From: Xestospongia muta | Lineage: Eukaryota > Porifera > Demospongiae > Haplosclerida > Petrosiidae | Assembly: GCA_963693285.1 (NCBI GenBank) | Contig: OY848921.1 | Span: 1,364,001 to 1,428,000 of the forward strand | Length of the DNA: 64,000 nucleotides | Reading direction: 5' to 3' | The notes under the pieces: model-generated | Database searches by the model: none | What the model was told of the DNA's origin: nothing | Seen by the model: the letters and a program-made list of their open reading frames with translations, nothing else | Part shown: piece by piece, positions 10,723-55,210 of the stretch | How positions within the stretch are numbered: the stretch's first letter is position 1 | Layout of the letters: each line of letters begins with the position of its first letter | Made by a program: the position numbers and the translations under genes

Positions 10723-13167
10723 AATATGTATAACTCTTTTTAACTATTATACAACATGATAAGAATAATTATTATTGTTTTAAATATGACATAATTATTT
10801 AAATTAAATTAAATAAATTGTTTAAACCAATTGAAATGAACTCTCTAATTGTACAAATTATCATGACTGTAAGTATTATTATTATCAATTAATAGCATAC
10901 AATTCATCAACCATTAATGTTGTCAATTGTATATCTCTATGGTACATGTAACTGTGTGTCGTTATTATAAATACCAACATTGTTCGCATTAATGCAGACA
11001 CTGTTGACATTAATGATGACATTGTCTACTGATAGCGCCATCCTTGTCATCAACATCCTTGTCATCAATGCTGACATTGTTCACATTAATGCTAAGCGTG
11101 TTTCTTATATTGCTAACATACATCTCTGATAAAAGTATCTTTGCTGACATAGCACTGACGATAATAAATAAATTTTTGATTGAACATGACCAATAATTGA
11201 TTCGTGGACTTGTTGATTTTTATGTCACATTGTACTATTGATCACTCTTAATGATAGACTTGTTGATTTTTATGTCACATTGTACTATTGATCACTCTTA
11301 ATGATAGACTTGTTGATTTTTATGTTACATTGTACTATTGATCATCACTCTTAATGATAGACTTGTTGATTTTTATGTTACATTGTACTATTGATCATCA
11401 CTCTTAATGATGGACTTGTTGATTTTTATGTTACATTGTACTATTGATCATCACTCTTAATTAATGATAGACTTGTTGATTTTTATGTTACATTGTACTA
11501 TTGATCGTCACTCTTAATTAATGATAGACTTGTTGATTTTTATGTTACATTGTACTATTGATCACTCTTAATGATAGACTTGTTGATTTTTATGTTACAT
11601 TGTACTATTGATCATCACTCTTAATTAATGATAGACTTGTTGATTTTTATGTTACATTGTACTATTGATCGTCACTCTTAATGATGGACTTGTTGATTTT
11701 TATGTTACATTGTACTATTGATCATCACTCTTAATTAATGATAGACTTGTTGATTTTTATGTTACATTGTACTATTGATCGTCACTCTTAATGATAGACT
11801 TGTTGATTTTTATGTTACATTGTACTATTGATCACTCTTAATGATAGACTTGTTGATTTTTATGTTACATTGTACTATTGATCGTCACTCTTAATTAATG
11901 ATAGGCTTGTTGATTTTTATGTTACATTGTACTATTGATCATCACTCTTAATTAATGATAGGCTTGTTGATTTTTATGTTACATTGTACTATTGATCATC
12001 ACTCTTAATGATGGACTTGTTGATTTTTATGTTACATTGTACTATTGATCACTCTTAATGATGGACTTGTTGATTTTTATGTCACATTGTACTATTGATC
12101 ACTCTTGATCAATGATAGACTTGTTGATTTTTATGTCACATTGTGCTGATCATCACTCTTAATTAATGATAGACTTGTTGATTTTTATGTTACATTGTAC
12201 TATTGATCACTCTTAATGATAGACTTGTTGATTTTTATGTCACATTGTACTATTGATCACTCTTAATGATGGACTTGTTGATTTTTATGTTACATTGTAC
12301 TATTGATCACTCTTGATCAATGATTGACGTATTGATTTTTATGTTACATTGTACTATTGATCATCACTCTTAATTAATGAGACTTGTTGATTTTTATGTC
12401 ACATTGTACTATTGATCACTCTTAATGATAGACTTGTTGATTTTTATGTTACATTGTGCTGATCATCACTCTCAATTAATGATAGAATTGTTGATTTTTA
12501 TATCACATTATGCTTCAGTTTTATTATTTGTGTAATCTTTCAATGGAATACAATATAATATAATTACTTTTATTTTGTACCTGGAAGTCCAACTTTAAAA
12601 AATTGGATATTCTTGTACATAGATGACAGCTGCAAAGTAAACAGTTACATTTTTTCATGTACATTTATTGGAATGGAGTTAATTTAGGATAGGTTATTTC
12701 TACGAGGTGATCATTTTTCTTAACTCAACAAACACAAAATGTTAACAACCAGTACAAGTGATGGGTGAACAGAGACCAGATCAATACAAAAAGAAAAAAG
12801 TAGCATTAAAAAGGGTATACAAAGACAGATATGAACAGATGTTACAACGGGCAAACAAGAAAGATTAAAGTAACAAAAAATCAGAGTGCACAGATTAAAA
12901 ATATAAATATACTTAAATTGTGGGTCATCGATAGATACCTGTTTCTGCAAACAAATTCTTGATAAACTATATTTGCCTGTTTCTTATTATTGTTGTTGCT
13001 TTTTAAATCGAGGTTACGGTGGTCGTATAAACAAAAAAATATACAAGTTAAATGTACAAAAAGGTGCGGTAACAAGTCCAACTAATAACGTTACTGTGTA
13101 CAGACTACAGTATTATTTAAGATTATAGTAATTAAGTAGCGTAAATTAAATAAATTATTTTTAATAT
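10723..13167. other. Intergenic region between SDS and the T-box gene 3' end
   Basis: Holds a large satellite array (11205-12500), short CATTAATGCTGACA-like repeats around 10980-11100, and AT-rich unique sequence at 12520-13160. The two genes are convergent, so it contains both 3' ends. Minus-strand open frames near 12.7-13.1 kb lack protein-like character. Confidence 0.7.
11205..12500. repeat. Satellite array, about 25 copies of a 50-57 bp unit
   Basis: The core GACTTGTTGATTTTTATGTT (or GTC), then ACATTGTACTATTGATCACT, is repeated with very few substitutions. Length variants come from optional modules: ATC before ACTC, and TTAA before TGATAG, giving units of about 50, 53 and 57 bp in mixed order. 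The last two or three units are more divergent. No spacers, leader or cas genes are present. Confidence 0.95.
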
Positions 13168-24324
<11,157 letters not shown>

Positions 24325-24658
24325 CAACGCTGCTCCTGGATCAGGGCTAGCTTCTCTAGATCTTAAAAACCAGGATTAAGAAAGCGCTGTTGAATTTCAC
24401 TAGAAGATATATAACTCGAATTTGTGTTTTTATTTGAACATTTTCCTACCCGGAAGTTCATATTTCATTTCCGCCTCGTGTGGGTGCAAATTAAATGTTG
24501 TGACAATAGCACTATTATGAGTGCTTAAATATTCTTTGACTTTTTAAAAACAAAAATTGAAAAGATAGGTAAATATTTGAATGACAATATTGCCATAAAA
24601 ACCAAGCAGTTCATAAAAGTTTTGTTTTGAAAATGATTTTTACTACTCTAAAAAGAAA

Positions 24659-44879
<20,221 letters not shown>

Positions 44880-45973
44880 GATATATCACGCACCGCTCTA
44901 TCAGTAGTGAAGATAAGAATTAGAACTAAATAGACAGTCACAGATACTAGCATATATTGTTTATCTTGTTTATAACTAGTACCTGAATATCGCACTTTAC
45001 TTGCTGGTGTTAACCACGCCCACTACTAATTATTAATAATTTGTTATTATAATTAATTGATGTTTATTTAATAATTATTATGGAAATAATAATATAATAG
45101 AGAATTAACAACGATGTGGCAGATCAGCTGCCAAAAGAAAAGGAAAAAAATTAAAGTCAAATTAGGAAGAACAAATGTATATTAATATAAGAAATGAAAT
45201 GAAAATTAAATGTTGTTGTGTTATCAAACAATATACAAAAGAAATAATTAACATAACATATAATAACAACAATACACGATATTAAAGCAACATATTGTCT
45301 TGTTTTACTCTGTGAGGTGAATGTGTCACTAGATGAAAAAATAGGGTATTCATATAATAAAATGTTGTGTATATTTAATGTAAAATGTAAAATTATTGTG
45401 AAATTTCTAAAATCCTCATTTAACTAAGGGGTGCTTCTAGATATAACTTATCCTATGATGGCACTATCATGTCATTAAGTAATGCTGGTATTGTAAGTAA
45501 TAATGGATTTGTAGAACAAGTAATAATATCAAGAAGTACTCCATTTAAGAAATAGACTACAAAAAGAGAAGCTAAATAATATATATATATTATTTTTGGA
45601 AATTAAAAAAAAAGTTTTCCAACACTTTTTAAAATCAAAACTACAATATTAGAACTCAAACTGTTTTCCTATTATTGATTATATTATTAGTTAGTACATA
45701 TATGTTATCTGAACAATTATCTATACATTTCTCTGTGTCAACTTCTTTGTATTGTCAGTGCTACCTACTGCACTACATAGAAACATAGAAATAGCTATCA
45801 ATCAATTACCAACAATGAAAGAATTTAATTACTCACTTTTACAATAATATTTGACTTTTGTGTATTGCAATAACTATATTTTTAAAAAAATGTTTGTACA
45901 GTGAGCTTAATAAATAATTTAGCATTGAGTATTGATTTGATAAATTTGAAGAATAAAGCACTTTGAATATTAC
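44880..45973. other. Intergenic region between PITPNM start and the Death-ankyrin gene 3' end
   Basis: AT-rich. Contains the PITPNM promoter and the 3' end of the ankyrin gene. The ankyrin frame stays open from 45973 to a stop at 45839-45841 if the donor at 45973/45972 is not used. A stretch at 45430-45560 is open on the minus strand and could be a last exon, but its phase does not match the donor, so I do not call it. Confidence 0.5.
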
Positions 45974-48900
45974 CTGTTGGAAACTTGAGACCGACTTATC
46001 GTCCTCTTCTTCTACATCAGAGATTTGTGCAATATCAGAGTCTGGTACTGATGAGTAATCAGTTGATAGTCTACTAGCAGTTGCATAGCCTGACTCAGTA
46101 GAACCTGCAGAGCCTGACTCAGTAGAACCTGCTAATGACTCTTGATCATCTACATCATGGAAACCAACCATAGCTTCTCGAAGTAGTAATGCAATGTTAT
46201 GATGACCTTTTTCATGAGCTATATCTAGAGGTGAATGACCAAACATGTCTCTTATAAGTGGATTAGCACCACTTTTGAGTAGCTGTCTAACAATATTTTC
46301 GTGTCCAAAATAACTTGAGAAGTACAATGCTGTAGTGCCAGTTGGAATTTGGTAATTAATATTAACTTGACTTTTCAATAATTCACTCACAACTTTGTCA
46401 TGTCCTCTGGCAGAAGCTATTAAAAGAGGTGTCCAGCCATTGGTCCTGGCTAGGTTAGGGTCAGCTCCTTTGTTAAGTAAGACAGAAGCAACAGAAGAGT
46501 GACCACTATGGCTAGCATTATAAATGGCCGTTGTTCCATCTTTATCTTGGCTATTTATCGGAACACTCTTCTCTAGTAATAACTCAACCACATCACCATG
46601 ACCATTTTCACTGGCTATAATAAGAGGTGTCATACCATCATTATTAGCTAGGTTAGGGTCAGCTCCTTTGTTAAGTAGGATAGAAACAACAGACGAGTGA
46701 CCTTTATGGCTAGCAATATAAATGGCTGTTGTTCCATCTTTATCTTGGGTATTTATCGGAACACTCTTCTCTAGTAACAACTCAATGACATCAACATAAC
46801 CATTTTCACTGGCTATAATAAGAGGTGTCATACCATCATTATTAGCTAGGTTAGGGTCTGCACCATTGTTAAGTAAGATAGAAACGACAAATTTGTGACC
46901 ACTGTGGCTTGCGTTATAAATGGCTGTGGCTCCATTTTTGTCTTGGGTATTTACAGTAACATTCTTCTCTAGTAATAACTTAACAACATCTCCATGACCA
47001 TTTCTACTCGCTACAATTAAAGGTGTCCAGCCTTTGTTATCAGCTAGGTTAGGGTCTGCACCATTGTTAAGTAAGATAGAAACGACAAATTTGTGACCAC
47101 TGTGGCTTGCGTTATAAATGGCTGTGGCTCCATTTTTGTCTTGGGTATTTATCAGAACATTCTTCTCTAGTAATAACTTAACAACATCACCATGACCATT
47201 TCTACTCGCTACAATTAAAGGTGTCCAGCCTTTGTTATCAGCTAGGTTAGGGTCTGCACCATTGTTAAGCAAGATAGAAACGACAAATTTGTGACCACTG
47301 TGGCTTGCGCTATAAATGGCTGTAGCTCCATTTTTGTCTTGGGTATTTATCAGAACATTCTTCTCTAGTAATAACTTAACAACATCACCATGACCATTTC
47401 TACTTGTTACAATTAAAGGTGTCCAGCCATCGTTAGTAGGTAGGTTAGGGTCTGCTCCATTGTTAAGTAGGATAGAAACAACAGAAGAGTGACCATTACA
47501 GCTAGCAGTGAATATGGCTGTTGTTCCATTTTTATCTTGGGTATTTATCAGAACACTCTTCTTCTCTAGTAATAACTCAACAACATCACCATAACCATTT
47601 AGACTAGCTATAATTAAAGGTGTCCAGCCACTGTTATTAGCTAGGTTAGGGTCTGCACCATTATTAAGTAAGATAGAAACGATAGATTTGTGACCACTGT
47701 GGCTTGCGCTATAAATGGCTGTTGCTCCATTTTTTTCTTGGGTATTTATCAGAACATTTTTCTCTAGTAATAACTTAACAACATCACCATGACCATTTCT
47801 ACTTGTTACAATTAAAGGTGTCCAGCCATCCTTAGTAGGTAGGTTAGGGTCTGCTCCATGGTTAAGTAGGATAGAAACAACAGACGAGTGACCATTAAGA
47901 CTAGCCAAATAAATAGCTGTCATTCCATTTTTGGATTGGGTATTTATTGGAACATTCTTCTCAAGTAATAACTCAACAACATCACCATAACCATTTAGAC
48001 TAGCTATAATTATAGGTGTCCAGCCATTGTTATTAGCTAGGTTAGGGTCTGCTCCATTGTTAAGTAGGATAGAAACAACAGAAGAGTGACCATTATGGCT
48101 AGCAATGAAAATGGCTGTTACTCCATTTTTGTCTTGGGTATTTATTGGAACATTCTTCTCTAGTAATAACTCAACAACATCACCATAACCGTTTAGACTA
48201 GCTATAATTAAAGGTGTCCAGCCACTGTTATTAGCTAGGTTAGGGTCTGCACCATTGTTAAGTAAGATAGAAACGACAGAAAAGTGACCATTGAGGATAG
48301 CTAGAGAAATGGCTGTTGTTCCTTTTTTTTCTTGAGTATTTATTAGAACATTTTTCTTAAGTAATAACTCAACCACACCACCATGACCATTTAGACTGGC
48401 TATAATAAGAGGTGTCATACCATTATTATTAGCAAGGTTAGGGTCAGCTCCTTTGTTAAGTAGGATAGAAACAACAGACGAGTGACCTTTATGGCTAGCA
48501 AACCAAATGGCTGTTGCTCCATTTTTAGCTTGGGTATTTATTGGAACATTCTTCTCTAGTAATAACTCAACAACATCACCATGACCATTCAGACTGGCTA
48601 CAATCAAAGGTGTGGAGCCATTGTTATCAACTAGGTTAGGGTCTGCACCATTGTTAAGTAAGATAGAAACGACAGAAATGTAACCATTTTGGCTAGCAAT
48701 GGAAATAGCTGTTATTCCTTTTTTGTCTTGGGTATCTGTCAGAACATTCTTCTCTAGTAATAACTCAACAACATCACCATGACCATTCAGACTGGCTAGA
48801 ATCAAGGGTGTGGAGCCATTGTTATCAGCTAGGTTAGGGTCTGCACCATTGTTAAGTAAGATAGAAACGACAGAAATGTGACCATTTTGGCTAGCAATGG

Positions 48901-51900
48901 AAATAGCTGTTATTCCTTTTTTGTCTTGGGTATCTGTCAGAACATTCTTCTCTAGTAATAACTCAATGACATCACCATGACCTTTTTGACTGGCTATAAT
49001 TAATGGTGTGCTGCCATCGTTATTGGCTATGTTAGGGTCTGCACCATTATTAAGTAAGACAGAAACGACAGAAGAGTGACCGTTGAAGCTAGCTAAAGAA
49101 ATGGCTGTTATTCCATTTTCTTCTTGGGTATTTATTAGAACATTCTTCTCTAGTAATAACTCAACAACATCACCGTGACCATTTTTACTTGCTGCAATTA
49201 AAGGTGTACAGCCATTGTTATCAGCTAGGTTAGGGTCTGCACCATTATTAAGTAAGACAGAAACGACAGAAGAGTGACCGTTGAAGCTAGCTAGAGAAAT
49301 GGCTGTTATTCCATTTTTGTCCTGGGTATTTAATAGAACATTCTTCTCTAGTAATAAATCAACAACATCACCGTGACCACTTCCACTTGCTGCAATTAAA
49401 GGTGTCCAGCCATTGTTAGCAGCTAGATTAGGGTCTGCACCATTATTAAGTAAGATAGAAACGACAGAAGAGTGACCGTTCATACTAGCCTTAGAAATAG
49501 CTGTAACTCCATTTTCTTCTTGGGTATTTATCGAAACATTCTTCTTCAGTAATAACTCAACAACATCACCATGACCATTTCTGCTTGCTACAATTAAAGG
49601 TGTCCAGCCATTGATATTACCTAGGTTAGGGTCTGCACCATTGTTAAGTAAGACAGAAACAACAGAAGAGTGACCGTTGAAGCTAGCTAGAGAAATGGCT
49701 GTTATTCCATTTTTGTCCTGAGTATTTATTAGAACATTCTTCTCTAGTAACAACTCAACAACATCACTGTGACCATTTCTACTTGCTACAATTAAAGGTG
49801 TCCGGCCATTGATATTACTTAGGTTAGGGTCTGCACCATTGTTAAGTAAGACAGAAACGACAGAAGAGTGACCATTGAAGCTAGCTAGAGAAATGGCTGT
49901 TATTCCATTTTCTTCTTGGGTATTTATTAGAACATTCTTCTCTAGTAATAACTCAACAACATTACCGTGACCATTTCTACTTGCTGCAATTAAAGGTGTA
50001 CAGCCATTGTTATCAGCTAGGTTAGGGTCTGCACCATTGTTAAGTAAGATAGAAACAACAGAAAAGTAACCATTGAAGCTAGCTAGAGAAATGGCTGTTA
50101 TTCCATTTTCTTCTTGGGTATTTATTAGAACATTCTTCTCTAGTAATAACTCAACAACATCACTGTGACCATTTCTACTTGCTACAATTAAAGGTGTGCA
50201 GCCATTGATATTACTTAGGTTAGGGTCTGCACCATTGTTAAGTAAGACAGAAACGACAGAAGAGTGACCGTTGAAGCTAGCTAGAGAAATGGCTGTTATT
50301 CCATTTTCTTCTTGGGTATTTATTAGAACATTCTTCTCTAGTAATAACTCAACAACATTACCGTGACCATTTCTACTTGCTGCAATTAAAGGTGTACAGC
50401 CATTGTTATCAGCTAGGTTAGGGTCTGCACCATTATTAAGTAAGACAGAAACAACAGAAGAGTGACCGTTGAAGCTAGCTAGAGAAATGGCTGTTATTCC
50501 ATTTTCTTCTTGGGTATTTATTAGAACATTCTTCTCTAGTAATAACTCAACAACATCACTGTGACCATTCTACTTGCTGCAATTAAAGGTGTACAGCCAT
50601 TGTTATCAGCTAGGTTAGGGTCTGCACCATTATTAAGTAAGATAGAAATGACAGAAGAGTGACCATTGAAGCTAGCTAGAGAAATGGCTGTTATTCCATT
50701 TTCTTCTTGGGTATTTATTAGAACATTCTTCTCTAGTAATAACTCAATAACATCACCATGACCATTTCTACTTGCTGCAATTAAAGGTGTATAGCCTTTG
50801 TTATCAGCTAGGTTAGGGTCTGCGTCATTATTAAGTAAGACAGAAACGACAGAAGAGTGACCATTGAAGCTAGCTAGAGAAATGGCTGTTATTCCATTTT
50901 CTTCTTGGGTATTTATTAGAACATTCTTCTCTAGTAATAACTCAATAACATCACTGTGACCATTTCTACTTGCTGCAATTAAAGGTGTATAGCCTTTGTT
51001 ATCAGCTAGGTTAGGGTCTGCGCCATTATTAAGTAAGACAGAAACAACAGAAGAGTGACCGTTGAAGCTAGCTAGAGAAATGGCTGTTATTCCATTTTCT
51101 TCTTGGGTATTTATTAGAACATTCTTTTCTAATAATAACTCAATAACATCACCGTGACCATTTTTACTTGCTACAATTAAAGGTGTACAGCCATTGTTAT
51201 CAGCTAGGTTAGGGTCTGCACCATTATTAAGTAAGACACAAACGACAGAAGAGTGACCGTTGAAGCTAGCTAGAGAAATGGCTGTTATTCCATTTTCTTC
51301 TTGGGTATTTATTAGAACATTCTTCTCTAGTAATAACTCAACAACATCACCGTGACCATTTCTACTTGCTGCAATTAAAGGTGTATAGCCTTTTTTATCA
51401 GCTAGGTTAGGGTCTGCACCATTAGTAAGTAAGACAGAAACGACAGAAGAGTGACCGTTGAAGCTAGCTAGAGAAATGGCTGTTATTCCATTTTCTTCTT
51501 GAGTATTTATTAGAACATTCTTCTCTAGTAATAACTCAACAACATCACCGTGACCATTTCTACTTGCTTCAATTAAAGGTGTACACTTATTGTTATCAGC
51601 TAGGTTAGGGTCTGCACCATTGTTAAGTAAGATAGAAACGATAGAAGATTGACCACTCCCGCTAGCAAAGTAAATGGCCGTTGCTCTATTTTTGGCTTGG
51701 GTATTTATTGGAACATTCTTTTCTAGCAATAATTCAACATTATCACCATGACCATTTTGACTGGCTACTATAAGAGGTGTTGCACCTTCATTACTAGCTA
51801 AGTTAGGATCTGCTCCATAGCAAAGTAATGAGAAGACAACAAAAAAGTAACCATTTTTACAAGCTATGTACAGTGCAGTAGTACCATTATTACTCTTCAT

Positions 51901-53082
51901 TTTAGATAAAGTAGATATTACTATTTCACCTGACTGTGTTAGTAGGTTAGGATTACCACCTACTTCAAGAAGAAGAGATATAGCAGAAAGAGGGCCATCA
52001 GATTGTACAGCTCTCAATAGAGCTGAGTCAAACGTCATATCATCTTGTGAGTCTTCATTGTTAAAGACTACAATATTACCTACTGTTAGTGAGATGACTC
52101 CAATTGCCTTTAACATTTCATTATCAAGTTTGGACAATCTCTCTGTCAGCATGAAGAAAGCTATGACTTCAGGAACACTCCACATAACACACATACAGCC
52201 TTCTTTGATAGAAGTAACACAAAGAGAATCTGCATATTCTTCAAAAAGGACTTTTACCAGAAACTCAAAATGTTCTAATGTGACATCCAGCCACATTTCC
52301 TTTACTTTCAATACAACCTTGACTTTACTTGGCATATTTGGTTTTATGTTATCAACAAGATCTTTTATTTTTACTGACCCTTTAAATGAAGCTATATTGT
52401 CTTGATATTCCTGCACTCTATTGGGCAAGTTAGTGTCTGAAAGAAAATCTTCAACAATTGCTTTGAGAGGTTTATATTTGAGGTAATGCCACTGGTTAAC
52501 TAGTATATTAAACAGCATGTTATATGTGATTTGAGCATTGGGTAGATCTGGTAATGGCATTGGACTATTCTTCTGTCGTATTCTTAAGTATTGATAAAAT
52601 GGTAAAAGCTTCATTGGTCTTTCTTGAAAGTATTCAAGTGTATCTGCGACTAATTTAGCAAACCTACGTTCAAAAAAAGTGATTTTTTCCACTATGTCCT
52701 CCTCTATCATAAACTTAACTGGTGGTTGGTCATCAGCTGTAGTTTGGTCACCAATTAAACCACTAGGTTTTTTATGTCGTGAAGTTGATAGTACTAGATC
52801 TAGAATAGTAGCATACTTTGTTCTAATGTTCTCACCAACTGCAGGATTGACTTTTTCTACTGCATCAGCTATAGTACGCCATGAATGTACAGTATTTGTT
52901 TGATCTAACCATTTTTGTAAAGAATGCATTTTGCGCTGTGCTAATTCAGAATATTGTGACTCAATACTCTTAATATCGACATAAGATACTTTGAGACTTA
53001 CAGCTACTTGATCCCATTCTACTACTTGTCTCAGTTCATCACATAATAGATCAAGAGTAGGTGGACTGAGATTATCAGACAT
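45974..53082 (-). CDS. Giant Death-domain / ankyrin-repeat protein, one frameshift
   Basis: One intronless reading region interrupted by a single-base deletion near 50568. The upstream part is 848 codons (53082 to 50536). The downstream part continues in the other frame to a CAG/GTAATA donor at 45974, or to a stop at 45839; together about 2400 residues. Residues about 5-93 form a Death domain (LDLLCDELRQVVEWDQVAVS, then KMHSLQKWL and WRTIADAVEKV). Residues about 120-370 are a linker with FFERRFAKLVADTLEYFQ, NQWHYLKYKPLKAIVEDF and KEGCMCVMWSVPEVI; I recall similar unnamed regions in sponge and cnidarian Death-domain proteins. Then about 58 ankyrin repeats of 33 aa alternate between two types, NGxTPLIxASxNGHGDVVEL and TAIxxASxxGHSSVVSxLL, each closing with its own loop (EKNVLINTQ, NNGADPNL). 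The acidic Ser-rich tail contains a duplicated STESGSAG. Function unknown; the domains suggest an intracellular scaffold or immune-type adaptor. The break may be real or a homopolymer sequencing error. Confidence 0.88.
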
Positions 53083-53088
53083 TGTGAA

Positions 53089-53445
53089 CTGTAGGATGAC
53101 ATATAAGGTAAAGATTCACTTATTGTAACATTGTCACTTCAATGATTACATGTGCACAACAGGCAATAAAAATATGTAGCGATAACTGAACAATATGAAT
53201 GAAATAATATTTTAATTCATACATGTTATAGTAAATTTTTCATGACATACCTCAGTGTAAATGTCACTCTATAATATGATTAAGTTAGCACTTGTTATTG
53301 GTCACCAAAAGAACTTTGTCCAAAAATTAATGTGACTTGTAGTCTAAAGAATAATGTTAAATTAATTTAGTAGAAATAAACCAATTAACAAAAACTTAAA
53401 TTTTGAGTGAATCTATTTTATAACATAGCTATTTAAGTGATATAC
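53089..53445 (-). other. Probable 5' UTR intron of the Death-ankyrin gene
   Basis: Six bases before the ATG there is CCTACAG, a good acceptor (exon begins 53088). Upstream, AGGAGCAG followed by GTATATCA at 53446/53445 is a good donor. A noncoding first exon would then lie just right of 53446, with the promoter around 53.5-53.7 kb. This is inference from splice motifs only. Confidence 0.45.
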
Positions 53446-54581
53446 CTGCTCCTGAAGTAACTATACTCTGTTTACTGCACTCTCACTGAGTCACAGTAAT
53501 ATAATTGAGTAATTACGTAATAACAGCTAGACTATACCAACAGTGATAGAGAATATATAACTGCTATATGTTTCGGTTTTTGTCTTTTGATAGAGGTAAA
53601 GCAATATATAGATCATTTGACAGAGACAAGCCTTGTCTTAGTCTTTTCTTCTGATCAGTTCAATACAAACTATAAAAGATATAGCTAGAGACAGCTTTCG
53701 TTGAGTTTTATCAGGGGTTGTATAAACAAATTGTAAGAATGGCGCACGTGATTTTATGGAATCGAATGTAACACACCCTGTCCAAAGAAAACATTTTTAT
53801 TACCTGGTAGTGGAAAATGAACACAATGGAACCAGAATTTCTTAAAGTGGTCAAAGAATCAAGTTCATTTCTATTGATCAATATGTTGTCTATATATAGT
53901 TTTGTTTATAATGTGTTATAAAATGTTTACAAAAATTTAATATAAAGTTATTTGAATTGTGCATTAGTAATTTGTGCTAAAAACCTGTTACATGCACTTT
54001 ACGTAGTCTATACAATTTATGGTTTTAGAAAATTGCAGAGCAGCCCCACCCCCTTGCAGAAGGTGGAGCTCCTTCTAGAAATTAACCCCTTGTTGTTCAG
54101 TTGTTAACTTATGAATAAAAATTAATATCAAAAATATTAAATTTTAATATTAGTAATAATTATTAACTCTTATATTAGGTTACTGTACATAAAATTAGGA
54201 AGTAATAATAACTAACTAGTTAATTAACTGTAATAAATTATAAGTAACAGGAAATGATTAAAAATTGATTAGTAATTAATTATATGACTGTAAATATAAA
54301 AGATACGTTATATAAAAAATTATAATACAATAAAACAAGCAACAATTACGACATAATAAACATACCTTCATCAATGATTATAAAACATTTTTACAACTTT
54401 CATGAAAATCCTTTTTAACAGCTGGAGATCACAATCCACTTGAACATATACTGTTAACACACCAGCGACCACTAAGAGAGTTCGGTTAGTATATCAGTCA
54501 GTATATTAGTCAGTATCTTGGTCAGTAAATTGTTAGTATATTTTCAGTATATCAAGTGTAACGTATACAATGTGTCTTGGT
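53446..54581. other. Intergenic region upstream of the ankyrin gene
   Basis: Very AT-rich, with many short TTAATTA runs at 54100-54350. Expected to hold the ankyrin gene promoter and the TRIM37 3' UTR. No coding stretch seen. Confidence 0.65.
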
Positions 54582-54830
54582 TTATAAGATTGCAAGACTG
54601 GTATTACTGCCAGTACGATTACCAGCTGTCAGTCTTCCACTAGTAGCAACATCTGATTGATTTGGTACATTAGGCACTGATAAAGATCCTGTGGGTGTGT
54701 GACGTGCCTCCGAGGAGCTTTGTGGAGGAGCTCTCTTGTTCTTTAAGTAACTACAATAGGAGAGAAAGCTGGTTTAATAGATGTATAATGGTGGATAGAA
54801 AAATGGGTGGGGACATTGATGGTTGTATGA

Positions 54831-54875
<45 letters not shown>

Positions 54876-55174
54876 CGAATGGATGGACATGGTTTGTTTA
54901 CCTTCGACCTGAAGATCTCAAAGATCTCATTTTGCTTGTTTGAGATTCTTGTGTTAGTTGAGAGGTTTGAGTTGCTTCTGGTGGAGGAGACTGATCACTT
55001 GAAGCTGTTATGGTTTCTGTAGAGGATGACCTTCTTTGTTCAAGTTGAGTCGTGGTTGGTTGCTGTGTTTGCTCTTGAGTTAGCTGTTGTTGGTGTTGTG
55101 ATTGTTGCTGTTGTAATTGTTGCTGTTGCGACTGTTGCTGTTGCTGTTGTTGTTGTTGTTGTTGTTGCTGCTGC

Positions 55175-55210
<36 letters not shown>

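Noticed and set aside
11205..12500. CRISPR-like array of regular 50-57 bp repeats
   Set aside because: There are no unique spacers; the whole unit repeats. The surrounding DNA is intron-bearing animal sequence and no cas gene is present.
45839..49753. Separate second ankyrin gene starting at 49753
   Set aside because: The supposed start is a TTG inside an ankyrin repeat, and the frame stays open upstream to the single-base deletion near 50568; it is the continuation of the same gene.
51866..52405. Plus-strand open frame of 179 codons
   Set aside because: It lies exactly antisense to the linker of the Death-ankyrin protein, whose minus-strand frame has clear domain content.
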